Shown: positions 1-7,976 of the stretch, piece by piece
How positions within the stretch are numbered: the first letter of the stretch is position 1
How the letters are laid out: the number at the start of each line of letters is the position of its first letter
DNA from: Methanomassiliicoccaceae archaeon
GTDB lineage: Archaea; Thermoplasmatota; Thermoplasmata; Methanomassiliicoccales; Methanomethylophilaceae
NCBI GenBank assembly: GCA_034928305.1
Contig: JAYFOZ010000002.1
Location: 496,001-560,000, forward strand
Length of the DNA: 64,000 bases
Direction of reading: 5' to 3'
The notes under the pieces: generated by a model
Told to the model about the DNA's origin: nothing
The model's input: the letters and a program-made list of their open reading frames with translations, nothing else
The model's database searches: none
Program-made: the position numbers and the translations under genes

Positions 1-1058
1 TGTCTGAAAAGAGTAATTGTACAAAATTTGAGCGTGGCGTTTATTCTAAACTCGGTGAAAACAAGATACGTGAATATGCAATCGACATCACTCCATCAAG
101 GCTTGATGAGCTCGATGCAGATAGAGGTGAATTGGATAAATTTACAAAAGATAAATTTTCCAAATTGAGAAATAGTAATGAAATGAACATGATGGTATTT
201 CGTGTTGATGTTTCGAAGGAAAAGTTGGAAGAGCGGCACATATCTATGCTTTCAAATCTTTTGCAATTATCTGGAAATGATATCATTGTACCGCCGTTTG
301 TGAAGATATCAAAAGAATCCAAGTTTGATGTTGATCAGTATTTGAGTTACTACAGGACATTTGAAGACTATTTAGGATCGACAATCTCTTCAATAGCATG
401 TCCGATTCCTGGGCAATCTAGTACAAAAGATATTAGGCAAATCATGAACGAATTAGGTGGTAAACATTGTCAGATTTTTGTTGTTGATTTTGATGGGCAA
501 AAGGTGATAAGCCCTTCAAATGAGATTTCGTTACGTACGGTTATGGGCGGTATTCGTAATCTTGAAAAAGAATATGGTGAGGGTAGTTTTTTCTACGGTT
601 TCGATGCACGCCCTAATCCTAAAAATGGTACAGACAAGGATTTTATCGAATCACAGATACTAGCATCTGTTGGATTAAATGCAGTGGGACCTAAAAGGAA
701 AAGGACTGTACTCCCGCCAAATATAGCAAAATTATTGGGTGAATCCGATCCATTGGACGTTTGCAAGTTATTTTGTGAAGATGACTATCGTCAATACTCT
801 ATTCGTAGCGGTCGTGTCACCGAAGATTTTTCAACATTTGTTGATGATATGTGGGGGATAGATTATTCTACACTAAAATATGATAAAATGCGGGAATTAA
901 CAGCCGCATTCAATCATAATGCAAGATCAGAAAATATTCCTAATATCAATCAATCCATTTCTGAAAATACACTTGTTGATTTAATTCAATCCAAGAATAC
1001 ACCCGAATATGTAATGAAAGTAGCGAAGAAGGTTGCTAAGAAAGTTACTGGCGTGTAA
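1..1058 (+). CDS. Uncharacterised protein, 5' edge cut by window
   Basis: The reading frame is open from the first base. The first two bases are TG followed by TCT GAA AAG, so if the preceding base is A or G the start codon lies exactly at the window edge and the protein is about 352 residues. I do not recognise the family. The middle alternates hydrophobic strands and helices in a barrel-like pattern (for example IFVVDFDGQKVI near residue 160) and the C-terminus is Lys-rich. Base composition is clearly more AT-rich than the housekeeping genes further right, which suggests accessory DNA. Its 3' end overlaps the convergent minus-strand gene by 14 bases. Confidence 0.6.
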   Translation, partial: SEKSNCTKFERGVYSKLGENKIREYAIDITPSRLDELDADRGELDKFTKDKFSKLRNSNEMNMMVFRVDVSKEKLEERHISMLSNLLQLSGNDIIVPPFVKISKESKFDVDQYLSYYRTFEDYLGSTISSIACPIPGQSSTKDIRQIMNELGGKHCQIFVVDFDGQKVISPSNEISLRTVMGGIRNLEKEYGEGSFFYGFDARPNPKNGTDKDFIESQILASVGLNAVGPKRKRTVLPPNIAKLLGESDPLDVCKLFCEDDYRQYSIRSGRVTEDFSTFVDDMWGIDYSTLKYDKMRELTAAFNHNARSENIPNINQSISENTLVDLIQSKNTPEYVMKVAKKVAKKVTGV

Positions 1059-1245
1059 CTTCGCCTGTTTTTGGATCCACGATAGTAATGTAGATCCTTT
1101 TTCCGTCGAAGTGTGCATAAACAATTTTTTTATTTATGAGGCCCGATTCAGTTGTAGATACAGTACATTTTTTAAACTGATTTAATTCGAGGTTCAGTTT
1201 CTTTTTTTCCAGCTTTATCGGAGATTCTAATTGCACGTCAAACAT
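1045..1245 (-). CDS. Small partner protein of SocA-like gene (66 aa)
   Basis: A 66-residue, basic, beta-rich protein. The ATG at 1245 is chosen because a GGAGG lies six bases upstream and the start overlaps the end of the preceding gene by 8 bases, a typical translationally coupled pair; a longer reading to 1341 is open but has no ribosome-binding site. No family recognised. The position directly behind an antitoxin-like regulator suggests it is the second member of a two-gene module, possibly the toxin. That role is inferred from context only. Its 3' end overlaps the convergent unknown gene. Confidence 0.55.
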   Translation of the reverse strand: MFDVQLESPIKLEKKKLNLELNQFKKCTVSTTESGLINKKIVYAHFDGKRIYITIVDPKTGEVTRQ

Positions 1246-1849
1246 GTCGGGCCTCCGTAATCGTAGCTTTACCGTTTTTATATACAACTGTGTACTCGAC
1301 TCCGTTTTCCGACACGATATGTATTTCACTATTCGATTCAATGGGAATTGAAAAAGAATCGACTCTTTCTGTTTTGACTAATTTGTCTTTAATGAGGGAT
1401 TTACTAGTTAAACTGGGGTACAGTCTGTATACAAGTTTGATTATCTCATCTGTACTCAAATTACGTAAATTCGAATTCAATTCAGAACAAATGGAAAAAA
1501 TACCTTTGTATTTTTTAGATGCAGCTTCAAGTATTTTTTCTCCTTCTAACGTCAATTTAGATCCTTTTGAAGATGATGAAACAGGTTTAATCAGGCCCCA
1601 ATTTCTCAATTCAGTAAGAGAATCATCTAAGTTTTCTGAAAATGGACCAAAATGATTGGCATCAAAATCAAAATCATCATCAAGGTCAGAATCTGCAATT
1701 ATCTTGTCTGCGAGAAATGCTAATTTATGGATACGTAGTGCGTGATCGATTTTATACTGACTCGAAGTGCCAATTAACATTATTGCAATAAGGGTAACAT
1801 CCGAGTAATCATCGAGTTCCACATCCTCATCCATGCGGTTGTGATACAT
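1238..1849 (-). CDS. SocA/Panacea-like (DUF4065-type) helical regulator
   Basis: A 203-residue protein. Residues 40-100 have the pattern HKLAFLADKI, then NHFGPFSENLDD, then LRNWGLI. This resembles the SocA/Panacea (DUF4065) fold, in which a KL-x-aa-D-x helix is followed by a YGPxs turn and a GLI winged-helix-like end. Family members are antitoxins or proteolytic adaptors of toxin-antitoxin pairs, often phage- or island-borne. It is followed by a small overlapping gene, consistent with a two-gene module. The family match is from pattern memory and should be treated as tentative; a generic winged-helix DNA-binding protein is the alternative. The sequence is AT-rich like its neighbours. Confidence 0.5.
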   Translation of the reverse strand: MYHNRMDEDVELDDYSDVTLIAIMLIGTSSQYKIDHALRIHKLAFLADKIIADSDLDDDFDFDANHFGPFSENLDDSLTELRNWGLIKPVSSSSKGSKLTLEGEKILEAASKKYKGIFSICSELNSNLRNLSTDEIIKLVYRLYPSLTSKSLIKDKLVKTERVDSFSIPIESNSEIHIVSENGVEYTVVYKNGKATITEARHV

Positions 1850-2063
1850 TTCAAATAAATATTACCTGTGGTAATTTTTTGTTTCATGTTATTTCAATGT
1901 TTGTATTTCTTAGAAGTTATTTTTCTATGGAAAAAATGTGCTGGATATTTATGATAATGAGATTTTCAAAATCACATTATTGTCATCGTTCATAATCATA
2001 TGACACCTCATGACATTCACCCGATCTTTCGATCTCTATCGGAAAGGTCCGGGAGGAATATCA

Positions 2064-2300
2064 ATGTTAGACCAATTGATTTCTGATCTGAGCTGCGTGA
2101 CAGGCTATCTTGCCGTCGCATTGCTCGTTATCGGGATTGCAATCCTGGCGTATGGAATATTCTCCGGAACCATACTCTCCTTGGAGGTCGCGATCCCGGC
2201 GCTAGTGCTTCTGACCGCCGGTGTTCTTGTCACCTTCATCGCGACAGGTTACATCGTATTGGAATGGTGGCCGCTCGGCCTTTCGAACGGGGCCGCATGA
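2064..2300 (+). CDS. Small two-helix membrane protein
   Basis: A 78-residue protein with two strongly hydrophobic segments (about residues 13-36 and 40-64), so probably a small integral membrane protein. The ATG at 2064 is preferred over an upstream in-frame start because GGGAGG sits seven bases before it. The stop TGA overlaps the ATG of the next secreted protein in an ATGA arrangement, so the two are co-translated. No family recognised. Confidence 0.6.
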   Translation: MLDQLISDLSCVTGYLAVALLVIGIAILAYGIFSGTILSLEVAIPALVLLTAGVLVTFIATGYIVLEWWPLGLSNGAA

Positions 2301-2956
2301 TGTCATACGAGATTAAACGCAGCAGGTTTCTTGCGTTGCCGATAATGGCGTTGATAGTTCTCTCGACAATGTTCGCCGTTGTCGTTCCCGACTCTTCGGA
2401 TGCAGCGGGATTCGATGATTACGGCACAGCCGCCAATGTCAACATCGCTCCGGGTTACTCATGGACGTACACACCGTCGTATCCTTCCGATATCTCATCG
2501 TATGTGACAACGACGATTCAGACACAGGGAACATCCTACGGCACATCGGGAACCTGGGTAAGCATCACTTCGTCCGGTCTGACGACCGTAACTATCCCCA
2601 CAACTGCGGCAGCAGGAACCGTTTATCATCTCGTCCTTAAAGCAACGATGAGTCAGCCTGTTTCTCAGACTGCTTATCAGCACATCACATTCACCGTCAC
2701 AGCAGGATTGTCAGTTTCCGGAACGATAGACAACATCGTCAAGGGAACGCAGGTAGCATTGATGTATTTTCAGTATGCAGGTCTCATCAACAGGGAGGAT
2801 TGCCGTAGAAGGCTTCTCAAGATGTGCAACGATGGCCAATGCACTGATAAGGACGGACGTATGAAATCTGATATCAGATGCGCTATAACGTATCTGGACA
2901 TGAAAGAATACATAGAGAAGATTAATCGCGCGGAACCCCGTACTCTCTCACACTGA
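2297..2956 (+). CDS. Chimeric surface protein: adhesin-like N-terminus, foreign C-terminus
   Basis: A 219-residue protein starting at ATG 2297, overlapping the previous stop. Residues 1-40 form a signal peptide with the hydrophobic core ALPIMALIVLSTMFAVVV. Residues 40-145 are a Thr/Ser-rich Ig-like segment of the sort found at the start of large archaeal adhesin-like proteins. After GTIDNIVKGTQVA the composition changes abruptly to a charged, Cys-containing helical tail (REDCRRRLLKMCND onwards) that looks cytoplasmic. The simplest reading is a surface-protein gene truncated and fused by deletion to the end of an unrelated gene. It may be non-functional. Confidence 0.5.
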   Translation: MMSYEIKRSRFLALPIMALIVLSTMFAVVVPDSSDAAGFDDYGTAANVNIAPGYSWTYTPSYPSDISSYVTTTIQTQGTSYGTSGTWVSITSSGLTTVTIPTTAAAGTVYHLVLKATMSQPVSQTAYQHITFTVTAGLSVSGTIDNIVKGTQVALMYFQYAGLINREDCRRRLLKMCNDGQCTDKDGRMKSDIRCAITYLDMKEYIEKINRAEPRTLSH

Positions 2957-3060
2957 TTGCGAGGTCGCGGTCTCCGCGCTGAACACTACAGTATCGCAGT
3001 GTCATATATAAGATGAGCAGTACCTACAATTAAGGAATTGTTTTGGACAGATATTAGAAA

Positions 3061-3204
3061 ATGACGAATCTGTCCAAGGTTGATTTGTTGTGTCTTGAGT
3101 GCGTAATATCAGATATGAAGAGAAAAGGTTTGCTCGTTAGAACAGGAAGCACCCGCAATGGTCGCTGGATAGTGAAAAACGATCTATTCATATCTGTATT
3201 TTGA
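3061..3204 (+). pseudogene. Remnant of winged-helix C-terminus (AAA_4/RecG-like regulator)
   Basis: A 47-codon open frame. Its second half, from DMKRKGLLVRTGS to NGRWIVK, matches the 'GLIERxGSxxxGxW' wing found at the C-terminus of AlbA_2/AAA_4-type (RecG-like) transcriptional regulators. The remaining ~400 residues of such proteins are absent upstream, so this is read as a decayed gene fragment. It lies in the accessory region between other broken genes. The family guess rests on a short motif. Confidence 0.4.
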
Positions 3205-3230
3205 GAGGATAAATGAGAGGATAAAACCGA

Positions 3231-3326
3231 TCATTCGTCTGCAGATTTCATCATCAACCCTCCACAAAGCGGACAAATCGATATCTGGCAGTTGTCGATG
3301 ATCTTGTTGCATGAGGGGCAGAACAT
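3231..3326 (-). CDS. 31-residue zinc-ribbon peptide or fragment
   Basis: A short frame encoding two knuckles, CPSC at residues 3-6 and CPLC at 18-21, separated by 11 residues: a complete zinc-ribbon of the kind that begins many archaeal membrane or regulatory proteins. It ends at TGA ten residues later, so it is either a free-standing mini zinc ribbon or what is left after truncation. The ATG has a GGG run five bases upstream (AGAGGGAAT). Given the surrounding broken genes, a remnant is more likely. Confidence 0.4.
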   Translation of the reverse strand: MFCPSCNKIIDNCQISICPLCGGLMMKSADE

Positions 3327-3393
3327 ATTCCCTCTGGAATCGGGGAGAGCGTAAAAATCTTATCGAGCAACAGTCCGTTGCACTTGGGTATCG

Positions 3394-4238
3394 TCAACCC
3401 GTCTTCTTGATCCCGATCTCGAAGTACTCCGATAGGAAGAGTTCGATCTCGGTGTTGCGCACCCACCTCATATCTCCCAGATTCTGCGGGGTGCATTCAA
3501 GTGCCTTCGCGGTGAATCCGTAAGCTTCGTCGATGTGTTTCACATAGCTGAGTTCCGGAGATTCATACTTCCATTCGAATCCTATAGCGAACAGCTGATC
3601 ATCGGAACGTACCGCCCTCTCGTGTGTCAGAGATTTGAAGAGTCTATCGAACAGTTCGGCGTACATGATGCATATGGCCTGACCCCTGTTGCCGGCATCG
3701 GTGTCGATATATTCTTTGCCAAGTCTTTCGCATCTGTTCCGGGAATCCTCGCAGAATCTCGTCATGTCCCTGCACATGGTACAGAGCACATCGGAATGTG
3801 CTTCGATATGGAACTCGATCTGTGAAAGATATATCGTCACAAGAAGGACATCGATGCCGTATTCGATGTACTTCATATCATCCGCATGCTTCATCGTCCT
3901 CGCGATGAGGTCTGGTATGAAGTCATATAGATCTGGGCCATGACGGCCATCTCCTCGATACCGGGGAGATCGATGTCCTCTGCGGATCTCCATGTCTTAT
4001 GGGTGATGTAACATTCCATGGCATCGAGCACTCTGCCATAGTATGCGTCGAACTCCTCTTCCAGCACGAGTTCGAATCCGTCGCTCCACAGCATCATGGC
4101 AGCAGAGAAGTCCTCTTCGAGGACCGATACTCCGCGTTCGAACGCTTCGGTGTGATTATGCGACCTGTCGTATTCGACCTCGTTGACGAAACGTTCGAAG
4201 TTCTCTGCTATCTCCTTAGTGACCTTCGTTCCCTTCAC
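3394..4238 (-). pseudogene. Frameshifted helical protein of unknown family
   Basis: Two overlapping minus-strand frames read as one protein. The first (from ATG 4238) runs through GFELVLEEEFDAYYGRVLDA to about residue 105. The second, in another frame, continues from YDFIPDLIARTMKHAD to the stop at 3394. The overlap, about 3891-3993, contains the junction. Together they would give an all-helical, acidic protein of about 260 residues. I recognise no family. A single-base indel near 3925-3940 is the simplest explanation; programmed frameshifting cannot be excluded, but no slippery run is obvious. Confidence 0.5.
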
Positions 4239-4286
4239 ATCCGTTCTATTATCTTCAAGATATTATTCATTTCATGACAATACGCG

Positions 4287-4376
4287 CGAGGCCCCCGGAA
4301 TCGGGTGATTTTCAACCTGCTTACGTTAATATTGTTTAGGGAGATTGGGAAAATTGGGGGCTTTTTGGGGGCCTCG
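4287..4376. repeat. 10-bp perfect inverted repeat with 70-base spacer
   Basis: CGAGGCCCCC at 4287-4296 is exactly inverted at 4367-4376. The interval is AT-rich apart from two GGGGG runs. It lies between the broken gene to the left and the 3' end of tRNA-Thr, so it could be a scar of a mobile element or a long-loop hairpin. No transposase is present. Confidence 0.4.
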
Positions 4377-4456
4377 TCATTTTACAAAGTGTCGGATAAA
4401 CCGAAAAAACAGCAGTTCTTTATAAGCTTCAAAGGTAATTGTATATAAAGATATGG

Positions 4457-4530
4457 AGCCACCTCAGAGATTCGAACTCTGGACCTGCTGATTACAAGTC
4501 AGCCGCACTACCGGGCTATGCAAAGGTGGC
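4457..4530 (-). tRNA. tRNA-Thr (TGT anticodon)
   Basis: A complete cloverleaf: acceptor GCCACCT/AGGTGGC, D-arm GCAT/GTGC, anticodon stem GCTGA/TCAGC with loop CTTGTAA (anticodon TGT), and T-arm CAGAG-TTCGAAT-CTCTG. The base after the discriminator T is CC, not a full CCA. The accessory genes lie on the side of the tRNA 3' end, the usual side for integrated elements. Confidence 0.93.
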
Positions 4531-4650
4531 CTTGTCTTTCCGGACAGATATCTTGCTTTTAAGGGTTTCTGGTGGTTGGACGTAATCAGTAATCAATTAT
4601 TTGTTTTCAACATCGAAAACGATGGTATAGGGATCAATAAATTGTTATAA

Positions 4651-5142
4651 TTTTTTATCATACGGGAGGGCACATATCATACCGAAAGCGACACCTTTGA
4701 TGGTAACTTGAGAATGGTCGATTCGCAGCTCCCCCGCATCATCGCGGAAATGCTGAAAATTTTCTACCTCGAGGGCATCTCGGATATATCGAAACAGGTT
4801 GGAATTTTAAATGAAAGAGATCCTCTGGAGTATGGCAAGAACACCGGACAACCGTTTTACTCCTACAAGGTAAAGAAATTCCTTACTTCCTCCGCCATTG
4901 GTATGAATCCGGGAAGTGTCTGGGATGGCATGGGTCAGGCTAACGGAGGATACATAGTCGTACGCGAGGATGGAGAAGTGCTGTGTTATCACCTTTACAA
5001 CAGAAATGATTTTGAAGACTATCTTCTGAATAATACCAAGATGGATAAGGCATCCGTATCGCGTTACGGTTTCGGTTCGATCGAGAAAGATCTGTATGGA
5101 AAGTACACGATGAAGCTTAATCTTCAGGTCAGATTTAAATAA
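4651..5142 (+). pseudogene. 3' fragment of HpaII-family type II restriction endonuclease
   Basis: The frame is open from 4651, where a stop lies just upstream. It carries the features I recall of the C-terminal half of the HpaII restriction endonuclease family (CCGG cutters): TFDGNLRMVDSQLP, then FYSYKVKKFLT, NGGYIVVREDGEVLCYH, and a final LKLNLQVRFK. Family members are about 350 residues. Here only about 160 remain and the catalytic N-terminal part is missing, so the enzyme should be inactive. In-frame ATG 4714 and TTG 4708 are internal to the conserved block and are not native starts. No cognate cytosine methylase is present nearby. Its location beside a tRNA gene fits loss from a mobile defence island. 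Confidence 0.6.
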
Positions 5143-5372
5143 GTCAAAAATCAAGGTTTTATCCGTTACCGGATATGATTTCGGTCAACGAATGCAGATA
5201 AATGCATAACTGGGGAGCGGGAGCATCTATAAGCCGGCCGACGCATATTGTTGTCATTCCGCTTCTCTTATCTGATAAGACATACTGCACCGCGTGCATG
5301 ACCGACATATTTAATACGGGTTATGTAATCGCGAAGGCGTTGCATTCCAACGTTACCGTTTGGTGATATAAA

Positions 5373-6152
5373 ATGGCAGAAACTGACGCTAAACCCAAGG
5401 CAGAGAAGAAGACCGCTGACAAAGCACCCAAGGACAAGAAAGACGGAAAGAAGATCGTCAACCTGAGATATTGCGCATATTTCGCCGAGGACATGAAGCT
5501 CTTCGACACCACCGAGGAAGACAAGGCCAAAGAGGCCGGAGCCTTCGACGAGAAGTTCACTTACAAGCCGATGGTCTACATCACCGGTTCCAACATGCTC
5601 TTCCCCGCCCTCGAAAAGGCGATCGAAGACGCGGCGCCCGGAAAGGTCACGGAGATATCCATCCCCTGCGAAGAGGCCGCCGGCCCAAGAGACCCCAAGC
5701 TCATCGAGATGTACCGCGACAAGGAGTTCTACAAGCAGGAGATCAACCCGTACCCCGGGCTCAGGGTGACGCTCGGCGACCGCACCGGAACCGTTCTCAC
5801 GGCCGCCGCCGGACGTGTCAAGGTGGATTTCAACAGCCCCCTCGCGGGACACGACCTGACCTACAGGTTCTCCGTATCGGACCCGATCGAAGACCCGACC
5901 GAGAAGGCTAAAGCGATCCTGGAGACCGAGTTCGGAACCTCCGAGGGATTCGAGTTCGATATCTCCAAGGACAAAGTTTCCGTGACGGTCTCCGACATGG
6001 CGAAGTTCAACCAGAACTGGACGATGGCCAGGTTCAAGATCGTCAGCGACATGAGGTCCGTCTTCGGCGTCGACAGGGTCGAGTTCGTCGAGGTATGGGC
6101 GTCCGCCAAGAAAGAGGACAAGGAAGAGAAGGAAGCTCCCGCAGAGGAGTGA
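5373..6152 (+). CDS. Archaeal long-type FKBP peptidyl-prolyl isomerase
   Basis: A 259-residue protein of the SlyD-like long FKBP class of archaea, which isomerises X-Pro bonds and acts as a folding chaperone. It has a Lys-rich hydrophilic N-terminus (residues 1-28), an FKBP core interrupted by an insert-in-flap region (around ITGSNMLFPALEKAIED), the conserved NPYPGLRVTLGDRTGTV segment near residue 128, and a C-terminal alpha/beta domain ending in an acidic tail. The ATG at 5373 has GGTGAT eight bases upstream, and a TATA-like ATATTTAAT lies about 60 bases before the start. It has no signal peptide and so is cytoplasmic. Confidence 0.82.
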   Translation: MAETDAKPKAEKKTADKAPKDKKDGKKIVNLRYCAYFAEDMKLFDTTEEDKAKEAGAFDEKFTYKPMVYITGSNMLFPALEKAIEDAAPGKVTEISIPCEEAAGPRDPKLIEMYRDKEFYKQEINPYPGLRVTLGDRTGTVLTAAAGRVKVDFNSPLAGHDLTYRFSVSDPIEDPTEKAKAILETEFGTSEGFEFDISKDKVSVTVSDMAKFNQNWTMARFKIVSDMRSVFGVDRVEFVEVWASAKKEDKEEKEAPAEE

Positions 6153-6301
6153 ACTTCTTTTCAAACCTCTTCTTAAATCATTTACTTTCTTTCGATCTTC
6201 GTTTCTCATCCTCATGCGCTCTCGGAACTGCGTTTTTCACGCTGGCTCCTTTTTCCCGCATCACAAAACTTATTAACCGCATCCATATATCGAGCCCTTA
6301 C

Positions 6302-6379
6302 GGACGGGTGGCCTAGTCAGGATATGGCAGCAGCCTCCTAAGCTGCAGGCCGAGGGTTCGAATCCCTCCCCGTTCGCCA
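6302..6379 (+). tRNA. tRNA-Arg (CCT anticodon), CCA encoded
   Basis: Acceptor GGACGGG pairs with CCCGTTC (one G-T). The anticodon stem GCAGC/GCTGC carries loop CTCCTAA (anticodon CCT), the T-arm is GAGGG-TTCGAAT-CCCTC, and the discriminator G is followed by an encoded CCA. A TATA-like CTTATTAACC lies about 30 bases upstream. Confidence 0.93.
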
Positions 6380-6453
6380 CTTGTTATTGCCAGCGTTCTG
6401 AAATTGAAAATCAATTTTTCAGACCCAGGCATTTTTGGATCGGACCCGAGAGT

Positions 6454-6478
6454 TCGTCGAAATAAAGGGAGGATACCC
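6454..6478 (+). other. GGAGG/CCTCC hairpin in the 200-base gap after tRNA-Arg
   Basis: Between tRNA-Arg and the next gene (6380-6585) the only visible structure is the stem GGAGG-ATAC-CCTCC, extended by a G-T and an A-T pair. It could be a transcription end for either strand. No coding frame is evident in this gap. Confidence 0.3.
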
Positions 6479-6585
6479 TCCTTATGGTTCCGACATTATT
6501 TGGGGATGTCGTGTTCGGATGGGAGATAGAAGATCAAATTGAAATTAAGAGGTTTGGATCTTGCGAAAAATAATCATCCGCGCGA

Positions 6586-7530
6586 TTATTTCGCAACCAC
6601 CAGGTCGGTGTGCTCCCAGTAGATCTTCGCCATGCCGCCCGAAATGCCGCCGATCATAACCAATACATCGTTCGAGACGTAGTATGTGATCTCGATACCG
6701 GGACCGTCTTCGCATGTATATGCAAGGCACTTGACCCTTCCCAAGGAGGTGTCCACGTTCTCTATTCTGACATCGACCGCGCTGTCCCTGATACTTTCAG
6801 GTAAGAAAAGGACCGTCGCTTGGATCATCTCGTCGCGGGTCAGAGGCTCCTCCAATGAAGACCCGAATACCCGCACATCGTAGGTTACGGTACCGTCTCC
6901 CTCCGGGAGGTTGACCCCCTCGATCGCGAAAGTGTACATGTACATGATCTTGAACGAACAGGAGTCGCCCTCCTCTATATCTTCGGCATTCTTCAGACCG
7001 ATCGCCGTGTTCGATTCGATCAGCAGATCCGACTTCTGCAAAGTATAGGTTGCTAATACCATACCGTTGACTAGCTGTTCGTCTCTGTATACTACGTTGT
7101 TATTTTTTCCGACGTAATAAACGTCCTCCAGGCCCTCCCCCATATCTTCGGTGTAAACTATGCAGTCCCTTTCGCCGAAGGGCGTGGATATACGTTCTTC
7201 GTCACCCGCCGTGGCATCGCTCTCCGTTTCATCGAAGACAATCCCGCCGATGATGTAATCGGTCAGGTCTTCGTATGTCTGGTCCGATGAATCGAGGCTC
7301 CCGTCCTCATAGACGTCGAATATCAGGTTTCCGCCGACCGTTCTGATGTTGGATATCTCCAACACGATGTCTAATTCCATCACTCTCGTATGCTCGTCTC
7401 CGACCTCGAAAAGGTCTTTGATCTCGATCTCCACCGTATCGTTTTCGTTCGGGGTGAAATAAATCCCTGCGCCGGCACCTACCAATGCTACGACCACTGC
7501 GAAGGCCAGAATAATGCCTGATTTCGACAT
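6586..7530 (-). CDS. Membrane-anchored extracellular protein, tandem paralogue A
   Basis: A 314-residue protein. Residues 5-25 are a single hydrophobic N-terminal segment (IILAFAVVVALVGAGAGIYF) that anchors or exports it; the rest is acidic and beta-rich. The next gene upstream (7977-8927) is a clear paralogue, sharing FTPNENDTVEIEIKDLFEVG directly after the membrane segment, ERISTPFGERDCIVYTED in the middle, GVNLPEGDGTVTYDVR and a YWEHTDLV ending. Two Cys (in RDCIVY and VKCLAY) are conserved in both and could form a disulfide. I recognise no named family. The promoter region is the long gap 7531-7976 to its right. Confidence 0.7.
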   Translation of the reverse strand: MSKSGIILAFAVVVALVGAGAGIYFTPNENDTVEIEIKDLFEVGDEHTRVMELDIVLEISNIRTVGGNLIFDVYEDGSLDSSDQTYEDLTDYIIGGIVFDETESDATAGDEERISTPFGERDCIVYTEDMGEGLEDVYYVGKNNNVVYRDEQLVNGMVLATYTLQKSDLLIESNTAIGLKNAEDIEEGDSCSFKIMYMYTFAIEGVNLPEGDGTVTYDVRVFGSSLEEPLTRDEMIQATVLFLPESIRDSAVDVRIENVDTSLGRVKCLAYTCEDGPGIEITYYVSNDVLVMIGGISGGMAKIYWEHTDLVVAK

Positions 7531-7580
7531 ATATATTGAAACCGTTTTTTATTATATATACACGTATTTTTCACTCGGCC

Positions 7581-7637
7581 GACCGGGCGGTACCTCAAGA
7601 TGGGAGACGGCCCAACGGCCTGCGCAGGGCACCGGTC
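7581..7637. other. GC-rich 440-base gap between the paralogues, with inverted repeats
   Basis: The gap 7531-7976 has no convincing gene. GACCGG at 7581-7586 is complemented by CCGGTC at 7632-7637, with smaller GGCC pairings inside. Next to gene A the sequence turns to AT-rich TATATATAAT, its likely promoter. It may be a long structured leader, or simply spacer. Confidence 0.25.
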
Positions 7638-7976
7638 GTCGTGATACCAGGAGGCGTTCAATGGACGGTCCTCATCCCCTGTAGCATACTGACGCGGGAT
7701 GGCCCCTTCATCGAGGCTAAGGCTTCAGCCTATGACGCGCTGTCCGTCCGCCTCCCATGGAAAATACATAAGATCTTCGATCTTCAATATCATATGCGCG
7801 ACAGGAAAAGCACCCTGGCCTGCGTTTCATGATTTCGGTCTGAGTATTTGCAGCGTGCTTACGTCATGGGCCCCACCATGGTCATGCGTGATACGAACGT
7901 CAGGCCGGGATAGGAGACGGAATAATAAATGGGGGTTAAGAGGTTTCGATTTCGCGAATGATCGCGGCCCGCAAGA

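Noticed and set aside
5268-6215. 315-codon minus-strand frame opposite the FKBP gene
   Set aside because: Shadow of a high-GC coding region; the plus-strand FKBP has family motifs and a proper start.
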